DNA from: Symsagittifera roscoffensis
Lineage: Eukaryota; Xenacoelomorpha; Acoela; Convolutidae
DNA: 64,000 nt
Assembly (NCBI RefSeq): GCF_963678635.1
Contig: NC_087064.1
Location: 54,694,338 to 54,758,337 of the forward strand
Direction of reading: 5' to 3'
Shown: in pieces, positions 1 through 64,000 of the stretch
How the letters are laid out: every line of letters begins with the position of its first letter
How positions within the stretch are numbered: the first letter of the stretch is position 1
Made by a program: the position numbers and the translations under genes
The notes under the pieces: generated by a model
What the model was told of the DNA's origin: nothing
The model's database searches: none
What the model saw: the letters and a program-made list of their open reading frames with translations, nothing else

Positions 1-2701
1 GCGCAGGTAGCACAGAATGTTTTCTTAAATTTTTTTTATTCGTTTTCATTCAAAATAGTGTGGTTCATAGTTCGGGTAGTGATGGAAGAACTCTACAAGC
101 GCAAAAAAGTTCCGTGAGTTAGGCTGTTTTTGAAAACATTTGTCTTAAATATCAAATGACTAACAAAAAAATGATAAGTTTAGTTTTTTGTACAAATATT
201 GTTGCATTAGCCTAAGAGCCTAAAGCCTAAACAAAAGTTAATACTGATATAACGTACGTTACTGTATCGCTTTACTCGCTCGAGAATTGAAAGTCAAAAG
301 TTTTAAGCTCAGTTTTTTTGAATCACGATGAAAAGGGCTTGAATCTGATATATCACTCGACCGCTTCCGACGATTATTTGTGGTCCCTGTTTTCTTGTGG
401 AAAACAAATCCAGAAAAAACTTAAACACCTGAATACAAATTTCCTCTCCATTCTTAATGGTGAGAACTATGATTTTCAAGTAAAAAATTTTGCTTTGTTT
501 GGACGACAATAAATGCTAATTTTTTGATGGGGGTGAATAGATATTTCTAAGCAATAGGGAGAATTTGTTTAGCTAGATCCGTTTTTTTGCTGCTACATTT
601 TTACAGTTTTTAAGAAAAATGAATGTTTTCAGGAAAGTCTTATAACATGTCCACGCTAGAATTTGATTTTACGCGGTTTGACTTTGATTTCTTCTGAAGT
701 TCATTTCTTTTTTGTTGGAAGGAAGGCAAACTAAACTCCACTATTGAACACTAAAATTGTTAAGGCCACAAAAACGTGATTTTAGTTTCGAAAGTAGATT
801 TTATGTTCAGATTTCCTTGCATTATAAAATTTTACCTATTGATCCAGTTTCCTCAATTTAGTTTAATTTTATCAAAAAGCATCAGTCAGAATTGTTCTTT
901 AAATTCAAAGAGCTTTAATGGCAGATATTTTTTCTTTAAAATTCAAAATAGCAAATTTTAAAAATAAATAAGACAGTTTGTTTTCCTTTTTTATTGCGTT
1001 CATTAGTCTTTTCCAACTCATTTGGCTATTTTTCAATTTATTATCTTTTTATCTGTTTTTGTCGCAAGTAATGCGAATCTTGGATGCGTCTGTTTGTTTT
1101 TCTGCGAGCCTAACTTTTTTGGATCCGCTTTTTATCCGATTGTTTTCGCGAAAGGCTTAAATGCCTTAGTGTCATGGATCAAAATTGCTTTTTTGCCAAA
1201 ATTTTTTTTAAAGGAACACGAATAAAATCCTCTTTTTCAGATAATTTTTTAAACTTATTTTCAGGATAAAATTTGAGATTCATGGAAAGGTTTCTAAAAG
1301 TTGTAATTATAATGTTATAAAGAGATAAACATTAAATATAATCTAAAATCTTACTGTGATTTTTTAAGAGAAATGAACGTTGTGAGTACTCATACATAGA
1401 TCTTGGTGATTTTTTCAGGGGAAAAAATTAATTTTGATCAGGCTCGTTTTTGGTTTTTCGGGGTTCGACTTTTGATTTCGTTTTAAGTTCATTACATTTC
1501 CTTGTTTAAAAAAAGTAACTTCCACTATCGAACAGCAAAAGTGTAAAGGTCACGAAAAACGTAATCGACTTCTAATTTCGAAAATGGAATTTATTTATCA
1601 GATTTCCCAATGAAATGAAAAGTTAAACGAATTAATCCAATTTTCTCAAATTAGGTTAATTTTATCAAAAAAAACTAGTCATAAATTGTTCGTGAAATTC
1701 AAAGAGCTTTAAGGGCATCTATTTTTTCTTTTGAAGGTCTAAAAAAAATTATTTCAGTTTTTTCTGTTTCCTTGCGTCCATGACTGTTTTCCAACTGTCT
1801 GCTGGATGTTTTTTTTCTTATTGCAATTTGAATCACGGCTGCGAGAGCTGTGATAAGATATACCACTCTATCATATCTGAAAACTATTCTTGGATCTAAT
1901 TTTCACTGGAAAATTTCCAATTTCTTAGGTCCCAACTTTTTCTTGTGTTAGAACTAAAAAATGGACCTGGCAGCAATGAAAGAAACCGAACATTTAGTTT
2001 GAGCAAGGTCGTAGAAGATAAAATAGTGGTCATGATGATACACCTACAAAAATTGCGTCTAGCTTTTTGTGTAACTTGTTTTTCAATAGCTATGAGTTGG
2101 TGATGATATAAGCTTAGACAGATATGTGATTTTTCCTCGTCATATTGTGAAAACACATGTTGCGTTTATTTTGTTTGATTAAAATTTTATGTAAACAGAA
2201 ATGTTTAGCGAAAGAATGTCAGTGTAGAAACACCATATGTTTGACGCCGCAGTTGACTGCAAATGTGAAATGTGGTTTCATTGCTTGACTGTTTTATGAG
2301 CAAAGCTTATTGAGTTGGTAGTTGGTATAAGAAAATGGATTCAGTTTTCATGCAGAATAATCTAATTCTTTCTAGTCTAACTGCTGAAAGAACTGAATGA
2401 AATTAGCCGCTCAGTTTTGCAGATCTACTGCATGCTTGCAGGTTTTAAGCTGAGAATTGAGTGTACAACTTCCAGATTTTCTAAGTATAAAAATTTAGGT
2501 TGCGCAAGAATTTTTCAGAATTGCGGCATTGAATCGCAGTCAGTGATTGAAGAACCTTTTTGTATCTTTTTCTAATAGGCAATCTCAGAGGAAAGTTGTT
2601 GTCTCCAAGAGTTGATTTTATTTGTCTGCTGGTCGTCAGCGAAGTTTTGATTTAGAGATTTAAATAGATAGTCTAATATTTCAAATATATATTTTTTAAA
2701 G
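1..2701. other. 5' non-coding stretch, no exon recognised
   Basis: I found no dynein N-terminal coding sequence here. The exon starting at 2702 needs one base from an upstream exon, so this is probably intron and possibly untranslated region. A GTGAGT donor-like site follows an ATG-initiated short frame near 83-115, but its two-base overhang does not fit the phase needed at 2702. The interval also holds two copies of the hairpin-headed dispersed repeat (about 600-1815). Confidence 0.5.
600..1815 (+). repeat. Dispersed repeat family B, two diverged copies
   Basis: Copies at about 625-1040 and 1378-1810 share an ordered block pattern: a TTTTCAGGAAA-like tract, a 'GGTTTGACTTTTGATTTC' block, 'CACTAT(C/T)GAACA', 'GTTTCGAAAGT', 'TTGATCCA.TTTCT', 'TTCAAAGAGCTTTAA' and a 'TTTTCCAACTGTC' end. 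The same order recurs in many introns of this gene. No open frame of note is present, so it looks like a non-autonomous mobile element. Confidence 0.75.
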
Positions 2702-63654
<60,953 letters not shown>

Positions 63655-64000
63655 GTGCACTGATATTTTTGCTATTTTTCCATGAGACAGTCAAAATACT
63701 GGGAAAAGTTTTTTTTCTATTAACTCTGATATGCATAAAATTGAATAAATCATGACATTATAACCAGCTAGAATCTTTCCGAGTGTTTTCAACACTTAAT
63801 TTTTTTTGGAATTGTGAAACAGAAGTATTAGGATTCCCTTAACAAATTCCACCTTCCCTTTTACGAGAGCTAGAAAACTCCTTGCTAGTTTCATGATTAG
63901 TGTATGCGCAGCAGTTGAATAAGTCATTGTCATATATAGTCATGGATTCTTTTCTTGGTACGACAAGTATATGCTGAAGAGATCTGACAGTCTCGTGCTT

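Noticed and set aside
83-115. Possible first coding exon (ATG, short Lys-rich frame, GTGAGT donor)
   Set aside because: The two-base overhang does not match the phase needed by the exon at 2702, and the peptide does not resemble the dynein N-terminus.
309-512. Overlapping open frames on both strands
   Set aside because: They are short, show no known motif, and lie in AT-rich repeat-rich sequence.

Overview
The window is from an animal genome (AT-rich, GT-AG introns, LINE and DNA-transposon relics); the sequence does not identify the species. Almost all of it is one plus-strand gene, the cytoplasmic dynein-1 heavy chain (DYNC1H1 orthologue). I placed 35 consecutive coding exons plus one alternative exon between 2702 and 63654. 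All splice phases agree, giving about 3,550 codons without a stop, roughly three quarters of a normal heavy chain of about 4,600 residues. The extreme N-terminus with its start codon, the AAA5-AAA6 remainder and the C-terminus lie outside the window or were not found.

Layout: 1-2701, 5' intronic or upstream sequence full of repeats; 2702-11478, tail exons; 12635-18912, linker; 18502-21160, AAA1; 22363-42010, AAA2, interrupted by a 17.2-kb intron; 52552-54831, AAA2/AAA3; 55048-57259, AAA4; 56851-61609, stalk and microtubule-binding domain; 63028-63654, stalk base and AAA5. The 17.2-kb intron (24501-41749) holds a 3.76-kb tandem array (2.3 copies) with one intact tRNA-Gly(TCC) gene per copy, followed by a dead LINE. 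The 10.5-kb intron (42011-52551) holds a complete three-exon leucine-rich-repeat gene in the same orientation and a satellite of about 165 bp. The 3.4-kb intron (14330-17708) holds three related box C/D snoRNA candidates whose guide region matches U6 snRNA around C60.

The most interesting signal is a pair of homologous 196-bp exons (60182-60377 and 60697-60892). Each encodes the distal stalk and the first two helices of the dynein microtubule-binding domain. They share phases and splice-site positions, are about 38% identical in protein, and both have open frames. Using both or neither breaks the reading frame, so they look like strictly mutually exclusive exons that would give two dynein motors with different microtubule-contact surfaces. 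Other points of note are small exon fragments copied into introns, a 36-bp-stem hairpin, and several repeat families capped by conserved hairpins.
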